Shown: in pieces, positions 33,901 to 44,015 of the stretch
How the letters are laid out: each line of letters starts with the position of its first letter
Position numbering within the stretch: the stretch's first letter is position 1
Assembly (NCBI GenBank): GCA_024734495.1
Contig: JALMQS010000075.1
Span: forward strand, 10,722,757 to 10,786,756
Direction of reading: 5' to 3'
From: Forficula auricularia
Taxonomy: Eukaryota > Arthropoda > Insecta > Dermaptera > Forficulidae
Length of the DNA stretch: 64,000 nucleotides
Made by a program: the position numbers and the translations under genes
Notes under the pieces: model-generated
Seen by the model: only the letters and a program-made list of their open reading frames with translations
Databases searched by the model: none
Told to the model about the DNA's origin: nothing

Positions 33901-36900
33901 ATTCATAGTTACAACACAGTTTCTGAGATAATAATGAATAAATATTGAAAAATGTATAAAAAAAAATTTACACTAAAAACAATTTTGCAACAGCGCATTT
34001 ATTTAACCACCGAAAGATGTATAAAGCGCACATGCGCTAGATTTTTTCAAAATTATAATAATAAGGTGTAACGTAGGTGTTGATAACATTTGTTAAAAAA
34101 TAACAAAACAATTTTAATATAAATTTTTTAACTTTTAAAATGTATTTTATCTGTCATTTTAATATAAAAATATTCAATCTCTTACAATAGTGCCAAACGA
34201 GCACGGGATTGGCTAGAATCGGTACAAAAACAGCAAAACGTTTTGGGCTTATGAATTATGAATCCGTATTGTCTGTTCTATATACTCTAGCATTATCTTT
34301 TTGCTAGTATTGTCGCGAAACAACTACCTTAAAAGAATGTTTTTTTGTTTTGTTTTTTGAATCTAAGACAATTCTAAAACACTAAACCTGATTATAGGGC
34401 GAATTATTTTGTGATCACTCCTCCACCCCAAGAACTCCAAATCATTTCGCTTACACTAAATAGATGTTCATTCTTTCAAGACCCGCATTCACAGATACCT
34501 TCAATTCCCAATCTCTAAAATTTCTCTTTCTTTTCACAACAAAAGGGTCCACCGCGGACTAAATTGGTTGTTCCTTTTTTGGTGCAACTTCTTGTATCAA
34601 TATCATTACAAAAAAAAAAATCATGAAAATCCAATATAAAATATCTTTCAAAATTGTATTTTATATAATAATACATTTAATCTAACATTTTTCTAATTTT
34701 ATCTGTAAAGATCAAAAATCAGTTAAAAATAATAAAATTCTCATTTTTTTTTTTATAGATTTAGATAAGTAAAAATAAATCAAATTACATAAGCTAAGCA
34801 ACCGAAATTTTTTCGAATAGGCTCAAAAATTATTTTTAGAAAATATTAGGTATAGGTATTTATATTATTTTTAAAAATATTCTGATATTTTTTCAAAAAC
34901 AAATTTTTGAGCTTTCCAAAAAAATTTTTAGACTTCACTCATGAACTACAGTAACTTTAATTTTATTTATGTTTACTTATCTCAATCAAGATCTGGAGAA
35001 AAAATTATGAAGAGGGCATTTTTATTCTTCTTAAATGATTATAGATCTTTAGACGTAAAAATTTTTGAATTAAAATGTTGGATTAAAAGTAGCTACTTAC
35101 TATTAATTATATTATATAAAATGATATGTTTGGAATTCAGAATTCCGTTAATCACATATGTAATTTCATTTTTTAACTTATCTAGCTCGACACCAAGAGG
35201 AAGGAATATCTAAAAAAAATTTATTGGAATGACATTTTCATATTTTTACTTTACCATACAGGGTATGGTCAAGTATTGTAATCGTGCATGAAAAAAGTGG
35301 TTTTTTTCCTTCTTTTTTTCGAAATATCTCAAAAACGGCAGAAACTATTTTGAAGGAGACAATAAAAGAGTTTGTCTTCTGCTGGAATTATAAATTTTAT
35401 TTATTTATAACGAGACTATAGTTTCGAGGGCTTTGCCCTCTTCATCAGTCTATTACAACGGTTTCACAGGAATCCATTTATGAATCCATCATAAATGGAT
35501 TCCATGTCGAAACCATTGTAATAGACTGATGAAGAGGGCAAAGCCCTCGAAACTATAGTCTCGTTATAAATAAATAAAATTTATAATTCCAGCAGAAGAC
35601 AAACTCTTTTATTGTCTCCTTCAATATATAAAAATTCTGCTACTCTCGGCAAAAACATTCAATTTAAGAAACTATTTTGATTAAAAAAATTGAGCGAAAC
35701 GATGGCATTTCGGTCTACAAAAAGCCCTAACAAGTGAACATCGAAAAAATTATATTTTTTGAGATAATAATTGTTTTGTCAAAATGTCTGTTAGTTAGTC
35801 TGTCTGGCTGTCTGTTTTTTTTTTTTAATGCAATCGAATGCAAGAAGGGGCTTACCAGTAAAGATGCAGCTCCTATGTATCTCGAAAGACCCTTGCATTA
35901 CCAAAGAGAAGGGTAAGTTTATTAAGGATGGAGACGTATGTGTTTATGCACTCGGGTTTTGAAGGTTTGAAGGTTATAAGTGCTGGGAAAGATGGAGGCT
36001 GGGAGAGAGTTCCAGTTCCTTGAAGTCATGGGGATATGGGGGTTGTTAGTTAGTCTGTGCGTTACCAATTTTTTGTGGACGAGCTAGCTCAAAAACTAGT
36101 GAGAATATCGAAACCAAATTTCACACGTAGTTTTGGTCCATTGAGATTAAGAGCTGATTAGATTTTGGTGCATATCGACCCAAAATTAAGAGGGATGTAG
36201 GGGGGGGGGGTTAAAAATTAAAAATTGGACCCCAGAAGTCTAAAAATGCAAAAACTAACCGCCCAAAATAAGGGGTTGGGGGGGGAAGACGGTGTAGGAT
36301 CAAAAAATAAAAATCTTGTCCATTTACCCAACTCAACCAAGTCTAAAAATGCAAAAACTAACCCCCCCTCCCCTACATGATTATAAATAAATTTATTAAA
36401 TATTAAATATAAGTGAGGGGCCAGGTTGTATGGTAAAGTCAAGTGGCCACATCAGAACACTTCATCTTATTTTTTATTGTTTTCAAACTTTTAGAGATAA
36501 TTTTTTTTTTAATAATATCGATGCAATTTATTTCTTATTTATTACAACATTAAGCCCAAGAAATAAAATAATTTTATATTTTTAAATGAAACCCAGGCTT
36601 TTCCAAAGTGGTTCCTTCAATGAATTAATGAATAAACTAAAACAATTACACCCATCTTATTTAATAGAAATTTTTATTTACATTCCTTTACTTTTTTCTC
36701 TTTGATTTTGACCTGCTTTTAAACTTTTTCTTTAAGTATATTTTTATACAATTATGAAATAATAACTTTATCTACTTTTTAAGGAACCACAAGCCTTCGG
36801 CTTCCAAAGAATGCCCATGATACTCTTCATGATCGAATAAATACCTATATGGAAGGACACGGGCTTACGATTTCAGCCGATTTTTGGGCTCAGAACAAAA

Positions 36901-39900
36901 TGGCTTGTCTCTCTCAACCGTTGAATTGGACTTTATTCCCGAAAATCTCTCTCTCTGTCATGGCAGATAAAAATAATTTTTTTGATTTGACATTACCACC
37001 AAAAGTATGTAACTAATTCATTTTAAATATTAAAAAATATTTGCTAAAAATAGTTTTAAAATTCTTTTTTTATTTAGTCGTATATACGCTTATTACATAA
37101 AAATGAATCTTCTCTGCAAAATGAATTTTGTTATAAATTTGCTATTGAACCATCGAATACTGGAACTGTTTTAGGTACGATATAACAAAATTATTTTTTA
37201 CGTAAATTTATTAACTCAGTTGGGCAATATACACCAGATCAGCTATTTGAAATACCAAATACCTGAAACATACATACAAAATAATTCTAAATTCAAGGCT
37301 TATTTTTAGGAAGAAGGCCTTAAGGAGGTACTTTCACGACAATCCACACAAAAAGTTTTAGCCTCGTAACCACTCCAAAAATATGAACGGAACTAAAATT
37401 TTAGGTTATGTTTTTTTAACGTGACTGTCCACTCACACTACGAAATCTCTATATGGATACACACATACTAGCCTGATCGTTTCCAAGCCATTGTGCTTAT
37501 ATCCCTTCCACTAAAAATAATCGCCCAAATATGTTTGTTTTTTGTTTTTTGTCAAAACTACGTGGTAAATAATTTCAATTTTTTTTTAAGTTACTCCGAA
37601 TATATTATTCTAACATACATTAGTTTTTCATCAAGATGGTGAAAGTCCTTCAATGAAAAAAACTAAAATAATGATCATATCCCCACCCTTTCCCTATCTA
37701 CCCTATGTAAAAAATATCATTTTTAATTGCAATTATTTCATGTTTGGTGTGGTAAATCGTCTTCAAATTTTAACAGTATGTGTATTATGCTTTAATGACT
37801 TATATTCCAAGTTTCAAAAACTTCACAAAGAGAAACAAAGAGATTGTCTCTGCTTGATGCAAATAAACATATACACATATATATCAAGATGATATATCTG
37901 CATATATATATTATTTATTTGTTTGAGACTATAGTTTCGAAGACTTGGTCTTCATCATCAGTCTTTCTTCAATTATAAATGTTTTTCATGGAGTCAATAT
38001 CATATGGATATTGAAAACTTGGTGTTCCTTCGTCACTGGAAAGCTAGCAACTAACAAAGACACTCTCTCCGGGCTCACACTCAAATATACTACTCTCGGC
38101 AAAACAAAAAACATTTCAAAAACTTCTTGAAATTTTGCATTTGTGAAAGAACTACCTTAAGTTTAGAAAATAGATTAATTCATAATTGCTCAGTTAATAT
38201 AGATATAATATAATTTAACAATAAAAATGTTAATTTTACAAATATACTAGCTGTGATATTAGTTAAAAATACATCAATGGCTTGATTTTTATTCGTGTTA
38301 TGTTATATATAAAAATATATAATTAGATTAAACTCTTCTAGTCTTAAAATAAATATAATGTTATAAAATTAGATTATTCAAAAAATACTTTTTTTTTAGA
38401 TATTTTCAAACTAATTACTCCGATAATTATGGTAGTTGACAGAAAAATGGAATTAAATAGACGAATAGACCGTGAACAGAAATATCATCTTGAAAAATGA
38501 GATAATTAGTTAGAAGCACAACGCTTCGGTCATAGCTTCTGCTTGGAAATACGTTCTTGGATATTTAAGCTGATGATTAAGAGTTAACACAAAATTAGCG
38601 TTCTAAAAGTTGAATATGAGAGATTTTAAGTTGCCGATAGTAATAGATTTAAATTTTCTTAGAAAATCGTAAGAGAGTGTCATCTATTAAATCCGATGGA
38701 ATGGATTATTTTTAATTATATGTCAGAAGGGTTGTTTTTTACTCGGGAATCGAACCCGAGTGCCAGTAAAACAGCAACCCAGGCCATTTGGCTACCCTAT
38801 GAGGTGCGAACCCCTCTGACATATGTAAACGCGTTAAATATTTTACTCAAAGATTGTTTCGCGATCTAGTGATTCTAAATTTAAACACATAACCATCCCA
38901 TATAGTTTAAATAAAGGTGGTTGAGTTTTGAAGAGATTCAAAATTCGAAGGGCAATGGAATGACTTTCCAAATTGAATATGAGAGATTTCAAGTTGCCGA
39001 TAGTAATAGATTTAAATTTTCTTAGAAAATAATAAGAGAGTGTCATCTATTAGACCCAATGGAATGGATTATTTTTAACTGAAAAACACTCTCTTATGAT
39101 TTTCTAAGTTATAAAAGTTGTGTATTCTAATGCGTTTTCTCATTAAAATGTCCAAATTAAGTGATTTCAGTAGAAACCTCTCGATTGATAGATAAATTTA
39201 AAAATATAGTTTATAATATAGCCCTGGAAAAATTATAAATATTTCTTATAAAAATGTATTTGAAGTATTTTCGATGTAAATTCAAATAGATTTGAAATAC
39301 AAAATACCTCAGCAATGTATGTATTTGAAATGCCAATTAAAAAATACCTACCCCTCAAATTGAAATACAAGTAAAAATAGATATATTTTAAAGACTTCAC
39401 TTCTATTTACTAATGAAACTTTTTTTTTCTAATTCATAGGCTTGGTAGCAATGGAAGGATTTCGGATGGTGTTTAATCGAACAGGGAAATTTATTGGATT
39501 TTCAAAGTCATCTTGTGGTCCTGATGTCAGTCTTGAAGGACCTTTTCGATCTGAACAAGGTACAAGTTAACTACAATATTTAATCAAAAACATTTTACTT
39601 ATATTGTATTTATATTTCCATTCTTTTGTTTTTTTATTATTAGATTTAAGCCGATGTTCATCTTCATTTTCTGGAGTCAATGCTCTCACAATCGCTGCAT
39701 ATATAATAGGAGGTAATCTTTAGAACTATTTCACTAACACATAATACAAAATTTCAAAATTTAAACTACAGTAGGACCTCGTTTAGCACTTCGGATTCAG
39801 TCGACAAATCGCTAAACGTAACGAAGTTAGTAAGGCTTTCTCCAGAAACCTGCAGTAACTCCTTACTTAATATACTGCTCATCTACATCTCTTAGTCTTG

Positions 39901-41515
39901 CTGTTTCGACTAGCTTAACAATTTGGTCAACAATAGGTTTTACTTCTTAAAATATCCATTCTTCCACACTCCGTTTATGCATTTATCTGTTAATTCTTGT
40001 CTTAAAGCTTTTTTTGGCTTCGAGAAATCGAGGACTAAACGAGAGGCTACTGTAAATCTAAATTTTAAGACTTTGGAGGCCAGTTTAATGATCGATGAAA
40101 CTTTATCGAGTTTAACCATCAAATAATCACAAAGTATAAAAGCTATTTTTTTCTACTCTATTCTTTTCTCGAATATTAATTTTTTAAATCGATTCATTCA
40201 TGACATTTAAAGCAATACATTTTTGAGTGGATTTTTTTAAAAAAAACTTTAATTCAAATAAAATCTAAATAAACTCGGAATAAATTAACAAAATGTTTAA
40301 CACTAATTATTTTTTTTTCTATGTCCATCCCCACTAATACTCAAATCTTCAATTAAATTGATTAATTATGTTCTTTAGTTGTGAAATCTTGAGAGCATTA
40401 AAGTTACTTTACTGCTCACCAAAAACTATAATAAGGTTTCTACTTCTGGGATTTTTTGTAATCAGAAAAAAACAAACCATTTTGCTTATTGGATTTTTCC
40501 AAAAAATATATTTTCATGTATTTTATACAACTTGAATATAATATCTAATTAAAATATTTATATACCTATATATAATATAGGTAGGTATATGTATATGATT
40601 ACTTGTGTTAGTTTATTTATTTTTATTTTTCTTGGTAAATTGGTTCTTGTTATTTCATTTTTTTAAATGAATATAGCACATATACATATTTATATTATAT
40701 TATTTATTTATTAAAAAGAAACGGTTCGGCAACGATGTGTCATCATCAGTCTTTGAACAATTTTAAACACAATTATAAATGCTTTTATCAATCATTTTTT
40801 GCATATAAAAGGTTTCTTTAAAAAATCTCATACATCTCACCAGATATTTGTGATTTTTTTAAATGATTGATCAAAGCATTTATAATTGTGTTTAAAATTG
40901 TTCAAAGACTGATGATGACACATCGTTGTTGAACCGTTTCTTTTTAATGAACAAATAATATTATATAAATATATGTGCTGTATTCATTTAAAAAATGAAA
41001 TAACAAGAAACAATTTAGCAAGAAAAAATAAAACACAAAAAACTAACGCCAAGTAATAATAAAAATAATTTCCACTTGAGAGTTGAAAAATTAAATATAA
41101 TTATGTTTATAGTATTATTATACAGTGATGTTTGGGAAAAATCTGATAATTCCGAAACCAAATTTTTATTTAATTTATTTATTTAATAATAAATACCATG
41201 AAATTATTTATTTATTTGTTATACAATAAATTAATTACTATATCTAAGTAATTATATTTTAAAAAGCTCATACTGCAAAAAATCATTTTTGGAGTAAGTA
41301 TCAGTTTTTTTTTTTTAAACACCACAGATATTATTTAAATATTTCATTAGATTCAAATTATTTTATTATCATTAATAAATTTATTTTTTGTTTTTTAAGG
41401 AATGATATCTATGCTTTCGCTTATGCTGGTACTCAATTTGGTACCATGGGAATGGTGGAGACGTTTACCAAGACCTCGATTTCAAGACACAGAATCACTT
41501 CTAAGTCAAGAATAG
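27769..41515 (+). CDS. BACE: BACE-type (beta-secretase-like) membrane aspartyl protease, 10 exons, complete
   Basis: A1-family pepsin-fold protease anchored in the secretory/endosomal membrane, 467 aa. Order: signal/hydrophobic segment (about 15-33), YNLQGKPGEGYGLDV, first catalytic Asp67 (VDTGSTNF), flap Tyr106 (NYTQG), FINGSDWQGILGLGYP, REWFYEV, second catalytic Asp259 (VDSGTTSLRLP), GTVLGLVAMEGF, transmembrane helix about 420-444, and a short cytosolic tail ending DTESLLSQE. Six Cys sit where the three BACE disulfides are expected. DxxxLL is the acidic dileucine sorting signal used by BACE1. The usual IIGGID stretch before REWFYEV is replaced by a shorter, different segment, and the propeptide is very short. 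Exons: 27769-27951, 28013-28101, 29494-29687, 32505-32672, 33303-33449, 36784-37004, 37078-37174, 39440-39559, 39644-39712, 41400-41515. All phases agree. The natural substrate in this organism is unknown. Confidence 0.95.
28013..28101 (+). CDS. BACE: BACE exon 2
   Basis: Acceptor CCCTATTTAG. Encodes LNVLVDTGSTNFAIA with catalytic Asp67; donor AG|GTGAGT, phase 2. Confidence 0.95.
28345..28700 (+). repeat. dispersed CTTTACCATACA-type repeat, copy 2 (BACE intron 2)
   Basis: Matches 35270-35340 plus 35680-35800 and 57000-57180 (GTATTGTAATCG, ATATCTCAAAA, ATTGAGCGAA, TGTCTGTTAGT). The 106-aa frame here is an AT-rich repeat shadow. Confidence 0.65.
28983..29017 (-). ncRNA. hammerhead-like ribozyme core
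   Basis: Minus strand CTGATGA-A, stem II GAGC/GCTC with a longer loop, GAAACGTT. Confidence 0.6.
29224..29258 (+). ncRNA. hammerhead-like ribozyme core
   Basis: Exact mirror of the core at 28983-29017, 206 bases away. Confidence 0.6.
29494..29687 (+). CDS. BACE: BACE exon 3
   Basis: Encodes SSYENTHKTVEMNYTQGEL (flap Tyr106) through INGSDWQGIL; acceptor TTATGTTTTAG, donor TTAG|GTAATA, phase 1. Confidence 0.95.
29905..30095 (-). mobile_element. tRNA-derived SINE with target duplication, copy 1
   Basis: Minus strand: tRNA-like head with pol III B box GGTTCGAATCC and an A-box-like TAGGCTAGTCGG, ending in an A tail (22 T on +). AACTAAGATCTG is repeated exactly at 29893-29904 and 30096-30107. 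Confidence 0.9.
30640..31690. mobile_element. decayed Tc1/mariner-type transposon with inverted halves
   Basis: 30897-31020 is mirrored by 31490-31640. On the minus strand 31010-31060 reads SDLFLCHYLKARLYKD, resembling the DxxxxDxFLWGYLKSxVY end of IS630/Tc1-mariner transposases. Stops are frequent. A hAT-type MITE sits inside. Confidence 0.5.
31171..31335. mobile_element. hAT-type MITE (CGAGGGGTGAACC ends), copy 1
   Basis: Inverted ends CGAGGGGTGAACCGTGA / TCGTGGTTCACCTCTCG. 8-bp duplication AGTTACGG / ATTTACGG. 165 bp; same family as 56367-56515. Confidence 0.8.
31795..32008. repeat. Penelope-type hairpin, degenerate cores (BACE intron 3)
   Basis: Arms 'TTAAGGGGAGTTTTTGTGGG' and mirror. 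The left core reads CTAAGATGGG...CCCGAAA, with a changed G; the right core is lost in an AT run. Confidence 0.65.
32505..32672 (+). CDS. BACE: BACE exon 4
   Basis: Encodes GLGYPAISQPSKEVHSWID... to FVFALELCG (first disulfide Cys) and KLKGLFEVF; donor TTTTG|GTAATT. Confidence 0.95.
32790..33030. repeat. worn Penelope hairpin pieces (BACE intron 4)
   Basis: 32793-32822 (minus) keeps stem II GTCTC/GAGAC and GAAAC, but CTGANGA is altered. 32900-33030 is a short inverted repeat (GAGGTAGGTTTCACAAAAAA) with its core deleted. Confidence 0.5.
33303..33449 (+). CDS. BACE: BACE exon 5
   Basis: Encodes DILPTPHQLRAPLIREWFYEV, a Cys in LPCQTF and AIVDSG, whose Asp259 is catalytic. Acceptor ATTTTGTAG, donor AGTG|GTAAGA. 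Confidence 0.95.
33616..34328. mobile_element. TTAA-flanked element, copy 4 (no Helitron)
   Basis: TTAA at 33612-33615 and 34329-34332; ends GGTAGTTGTTCCGCC and the mirror (...GCGAAACAACTACC). 713 bp; reads through the Helitron target near 33805-33815. Confidence 0.85.
34441..34625 (-). repeat. dispersed repeat of unknown class, copy 2
   Basis: Minus strand matches 21090-21180 (TGATACAAGAAGTTGCACC, GTCCGCGGTGGACCC). Confidence 0.55.
35414..35448 (-). ncRNA. hammerhead-like ribozyme core
   Basis: Minus strand CTGATGA-A, GAGGGC/GCCCTC, GAA, ACT-AT-AGT, C. Confidence 0.65.
35526..35560 (+). ncRNA. hammerhead-like ribozyme core
   Basis: Identical to the 35414 core on the opposite strand, and to 15075-15109. 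Confidence 0.65.
35815..36040 (+). repeat. dispersed repeat of unknown class, copy 3
   Basis: Shares GGGAGAGAGTTCCAGTTCC and GAAGTCATGGGGAT with copies at 21260 and 56190. Confidence 0.5.
36784..37004 (+). CDS. BACE: BACE exon 6
   Basis: Completes DSGTTSLRLPKNAHD and runs through KMACLSQPLNWTLFP to LTLPPK; donor AAAA|GTATGT, phase 0. Followed by a 73-nt intron. Confidence 0.95.
37078..37174 (+). CDS. BACE: BACE exon 7
   Basis: Encodes SYIRLLHKNESS...FCYKFAIEPSNTGTVL; acceptor TTTTTATTTAG, donor TTAG|GTACGA. Confidence 0.95.
37324..38156. mobile_element. TTAA-flanked element, copy 5, variant subfamily (BACE intron 7)
   Basis: TTAA at 37320-37323 and 38157-38160; ends GGAGGTACTTTCACGAC and the mirror (...TGTGAAAGAACTACC). 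The body matches copy 6 (52375-52908) in reverse. A Penelope fragment lies inside at about 37810-38100. Confidence 0.8.
37927..37961 (-). ncRNA. hammerhead-like ribozyme core
   Basis: Minus strand CTGATGA-T, perfect stem II GAAGAC/GTCTTC with CAA loop, GAA, ACT-AT-AGT, C. No mirrored partner is close by. Confidence 0.6.
38604..39080. repeat. 115-bp direct repeat pair flanking a tRNA-like insert
   Basis: 'TTGAATATGAGAGATTT' to 'GGAATGGATTATTTTTAA' occurs at 38604-38718 and 38967-39080 with few differences. Confidence 0.75.
38727..38822 (-). mobile_element. tRNA-like element inside a short inverted repeat
   Basis: Minus strand has a T-arm CTCGGGTTCGATTCCCGAG (B box GGTTCGATTCC) and an A-box-like GTAGCCAAATGGCC. 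The outer ends ATATGTCAGA(A)GGG mirror each other. It looks like a SINE or tRNA pseudogene, not a folded functional tRNA. Confidence 0.55.
39440..39559 (+). CDS. BACE: BACE exon 8
   Basis: Encodes GLVAMEGFRMVFNRTGKFIGF, SSCGPD and EGPFRSEQ; donor CAAG|GTACAA. Followed by an 84-nt intron. Confidence 0.95.
39644..39712 (+). CDS. BACE: BACE exon 9
   Basis: Encodes the last luminal Cys (SRCSSS) and the start of the membrane helix (ALTIAAYIIG); donor GGAG|GTAATC. Confidence 0.95.
39769..40052. mobile_element. pogo/Tigger-like MITE (BACE intron 9)
   Basis: Inverted ends CAGTAGGACCTCGTTTAG / CTAAACGAGAGGCTACTG with TA on both sides. 284 bp. The short ORFs in it are not coding. Confidence 0.75.
40602..41046. 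repeat. long Penelope-type hairpin, degenerate cores (BACE intron 9)
   Basis: Arms of about 195 bp. CTGATGATGACACATCG... is followed by GAACCG instead of GAAAC in both arms, so the defect predates or was copied into both. Confidence 0.7.
41400..41515 (+). CDS. BACE: BACE exon 10 (membrane helix end, cytosolic tail)
   Basis: Encodes MISMLSLMLVLNLV, WEWWRRLPRPRF and DTESLLSQE-stop (TAG 41513-41515). Acceptor TTTTTTAAG. Confidence 0.95.
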
Positions 41516-41701
41516 GAAAAAAGTCTTTGTGACAACTCTGAAAATGCCTTCCAATCTGTTTAAGCAAATTTAACGAAACAAGGATCTTTCGTTTGATATT
41601 TATGGTAACAGTACATATAGCCATATATATACTATTATACCTACAAATCTACATATATAAATTATGATAGATATAATATTCTTGAGTGTATTATTTAAAG
41701 A

Positions 41702-41707
41702 AATAAA
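41702..41707 (+). promoter_or_regulatory. BACE: candidate poly(A) signal of BACE gene
   Basis: AATAAA about 187 nt past the stop codon, in AT-rich sequence. Confidence 0.5.
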
Positions 41708-41999
41708 TACAATTTTTTTATCAAAACAAAAAACACATCGTTAATTAAAACGAAAATTTTTTAATTGATAAGGTAATTCTCTCTTGAAACTTACAAATTT
41801 CAATAAGAGGAATTCTATTTTTTTTATTTTTTTATAAAAAAGTTCTATTTATTTTTAAACAAATATATACCGAATGTTAACCCTAAAGCAGTGGTTCCTG
41901 ACCTAGGGCTATTTACCCATATGGGGGTAAAATAGCTACTTGAAGGGGGTAATCAGAATAATAATTAATATCTGGGTAATCAGAATAATAATTAAAATC

Positions 42000-42199
42000 T
42001 GTTGACGTTCATAGCGGAATAATAAATGCGTTTTGTAAAATGCACTGAGTTGATTTATTCAAAATTAATTTAATATATAAGTGACAAAGAAAAGTATAAT
42101 ATTGTCTCAGATGAGTAATAAGTAAACTACATGAATGAGATGCGTGCGCCGCCTCCTCCTATAGGGAATCGGAAGACGAGGCTGGCGGCTATTTAAACA
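42000..42199 (-). repeat. copia 3' LTR
   Basis: Starts TGTTTAAATAGCCGCC on the minus strand; about 80% like the 5' LTR by eye. Confidence 0.8.
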
Positions 42200-42313
42200 C
42201 ACCCTCTCAAACGAAGTCTTCTCATTCCTGAAGTCGTAATCCCATCCTTCTTGAGCAAAAGTCGTGATTTTCCCTCGGTAACGACTTAGTACATCAGCGG
42301 GCATCTCCATCGT

Positions 42314-42890
42314 TTAAATGTATGCCTTTTCGACTTCTTCATCCTCCAGTGCTTGTCGAATAAAGTGATGCCTAATATCGATATGTTTCGTGCGTGAGTG
42401 GAACACAGGGTTTTCTGATAATGTCACCTCACCTTGGCTGTCGCTCTTGATCGGGATTGTTGGCTGTGTTTGTCCTATCTGGGCAAAGAGTAGCCTTAAA
42501 TAGATCGCTTCCCTCGCTGCCTCAGTAAGTGCCATGTATTCTGCCTCTACACTTGAGAGTGCCACTGTTCGCTGTTTTCATGTTTCCCACGAGATAGCTG
42601 CGCCTCCAAAGGTGAATATGTAGCCCGAAAATGTGTTTCTGTCAATAAGGGAGTTTCCCCAATCGGCGTCTACATATCCTTCGACTGGTTTTCCATTCAA
42701 GTTCTTCTTTGCTTCTTTCTTGATGTTATTTTCAGTCGAAAAACTTTCTGGAATTTCCATATATATTTCTTTATCGAGATCGCCATTTAAATATGCAGAA
42801 TCTATGTCGAGTTGATGAACCTGCATGTCTTGTTCAACAGCAATGACAATCATGGTTCTAATTGTTTCTAAAAGGATCAAGGGTGAGAAC
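42314..42890 (-). pseudogene. copia reverse transcriptase start fused to RNase H
   Basis: QLDIDSAYLNGDLDKEIYME is the RT N-terminal motif; at about 42720 it jumps to GYVDADWGNS, the RNase H start. The YVDD palm is deleted. RNase H continues with LSSVEAEYMAL and HIDIRHHFIR. Confidence 0.85.
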
Positions 42891-43186
42891 GTTTCTTTAT
42901 AGTCAATACCGGGTCGTTTTGAAAAACCTCAGGCGACTAGACGTGCCTTCCTTCTTTCGATACTTCCGTCTTGGTTTAATTTTGTTTTTAAAACAAGCTT
43001 GCTATCGATACTATTCCCTAGCGTTGTTTCCTGGGTCTGCCTCTTCCTCTCTTTAGCTCTGGGGTCTCTTCAGACTCAGATTGATCACCTTCTTTCTCTT
43101 CAATGTTGATTACAGGAGTCGAGTTGGGGGTAGACGTTTTATATTCAATTTCTAAATAATTTCTAGTGTTTTCACTTTCAATTTTT

Positions 43187-43930
43187 TCATTTTTGAGAAA
43201 TTTTACGTCTCTTGTGATTTTGACGGTTTTGGTTTCTTTTATCCATATTCGATATGCTCTCACTTGAGTAGCCGACGAGTACTCCTTCTTGGGAACGTGT
43301 CTTGAACTTTCCTTTTTTGTAGTTTTTATTTAAAACGAAAACTTTACATCCAAAAGGTCTTAAATGTGAAATGCCTGTTCTTCTCCCAGTCCATAATGAG
43401 TAGTGGACCTCACCATTTAATTTTCTTTTTGGGCACCTGTTACGAATGTAGCTCGCTGTTGACACGGCTTCAGCCCATAATTTTTCAAGTAATTGTGATT
43501 CAATGAGGATACACCTAGCCATGTCCAGAAGGGTCCTGTTCTTCGGTCGGCAGTACCATTTTGTTGAGGTATCGCAGGGCAGCTTAACCTTCTGCTTATT
43601 CCAGATTTGATCAAAAAAATTAGAAAATTCTCATGATAAATATTCCCTCACCGTTGTCCGATTGAAGATATTTTATCTTTTTATTGGCGACTTTTTCGGC
43701 CCATTCCTTATATTCTTTTAATGCTGAAAAAGCTTTATTTTTATTTTTGAGAATTCGCACGACTGTATATTTTGATTTGTCATCAATGAAGGTTATAAAA
43801 TATTTCGCTCCGCCAAGTGATTCTTGATTGAAGAGGCCGCAGATATCCGTATGTATTATTTCTAGAAGTTCAGTTTTCCTGTCTGATTCCTTCGGGAACG
43901 GTGTCTGTGTCATTTTTCCCATCGAACATA
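43187..43930 (-). pseudogene. copia integrase core, broken
   Basis: HTDICG and QSDNG give the first two catalytic Asp; the third motif reads QQNGTADRR where copia has ...AER, so Glu is replaced by Asp. A frame break lies at about 43615, between the second and third motifs. Confidence 0.8.
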
Positions 43931-44015
43931 TATCGCAAGGAGGCAGGGGTCCCTTAAGTTCTTAAAGGACTAAAACATTTTCAGTTTAATTAAATCTCTT
44001 TCATTGAGATGACCG

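Larger units (their letters stand above)
35350..35622. repeat. Penelope-type hairpin, both cores intact
   Basis: Arms of about 120 bp bounded by 'GAAGGAGACAATAAAAGAG' and mirror. Same family as 14946-15170. Confidence 0.85.
35250..36460 (+). repeat. dispersed CTTTACCATACA-type repeat, copy 3, with insertions (BACE intron 5)
   Basis: Begins ACTTTACCATACAGGGTATGG and ends TTGTATGGTAAAGTCAAGTGG. A Penelope hairpin (35350-35622) and a piece of the 21090-type repeat (35815-36040) interrupt it. Confidence 0.7.

Noticed and set aside
38727..38822. Functional tRNA gene
   Set aside because: The T arm is good, but no convincing acceptor and D-arm pairing could be traced; kept as tRNA-like element.
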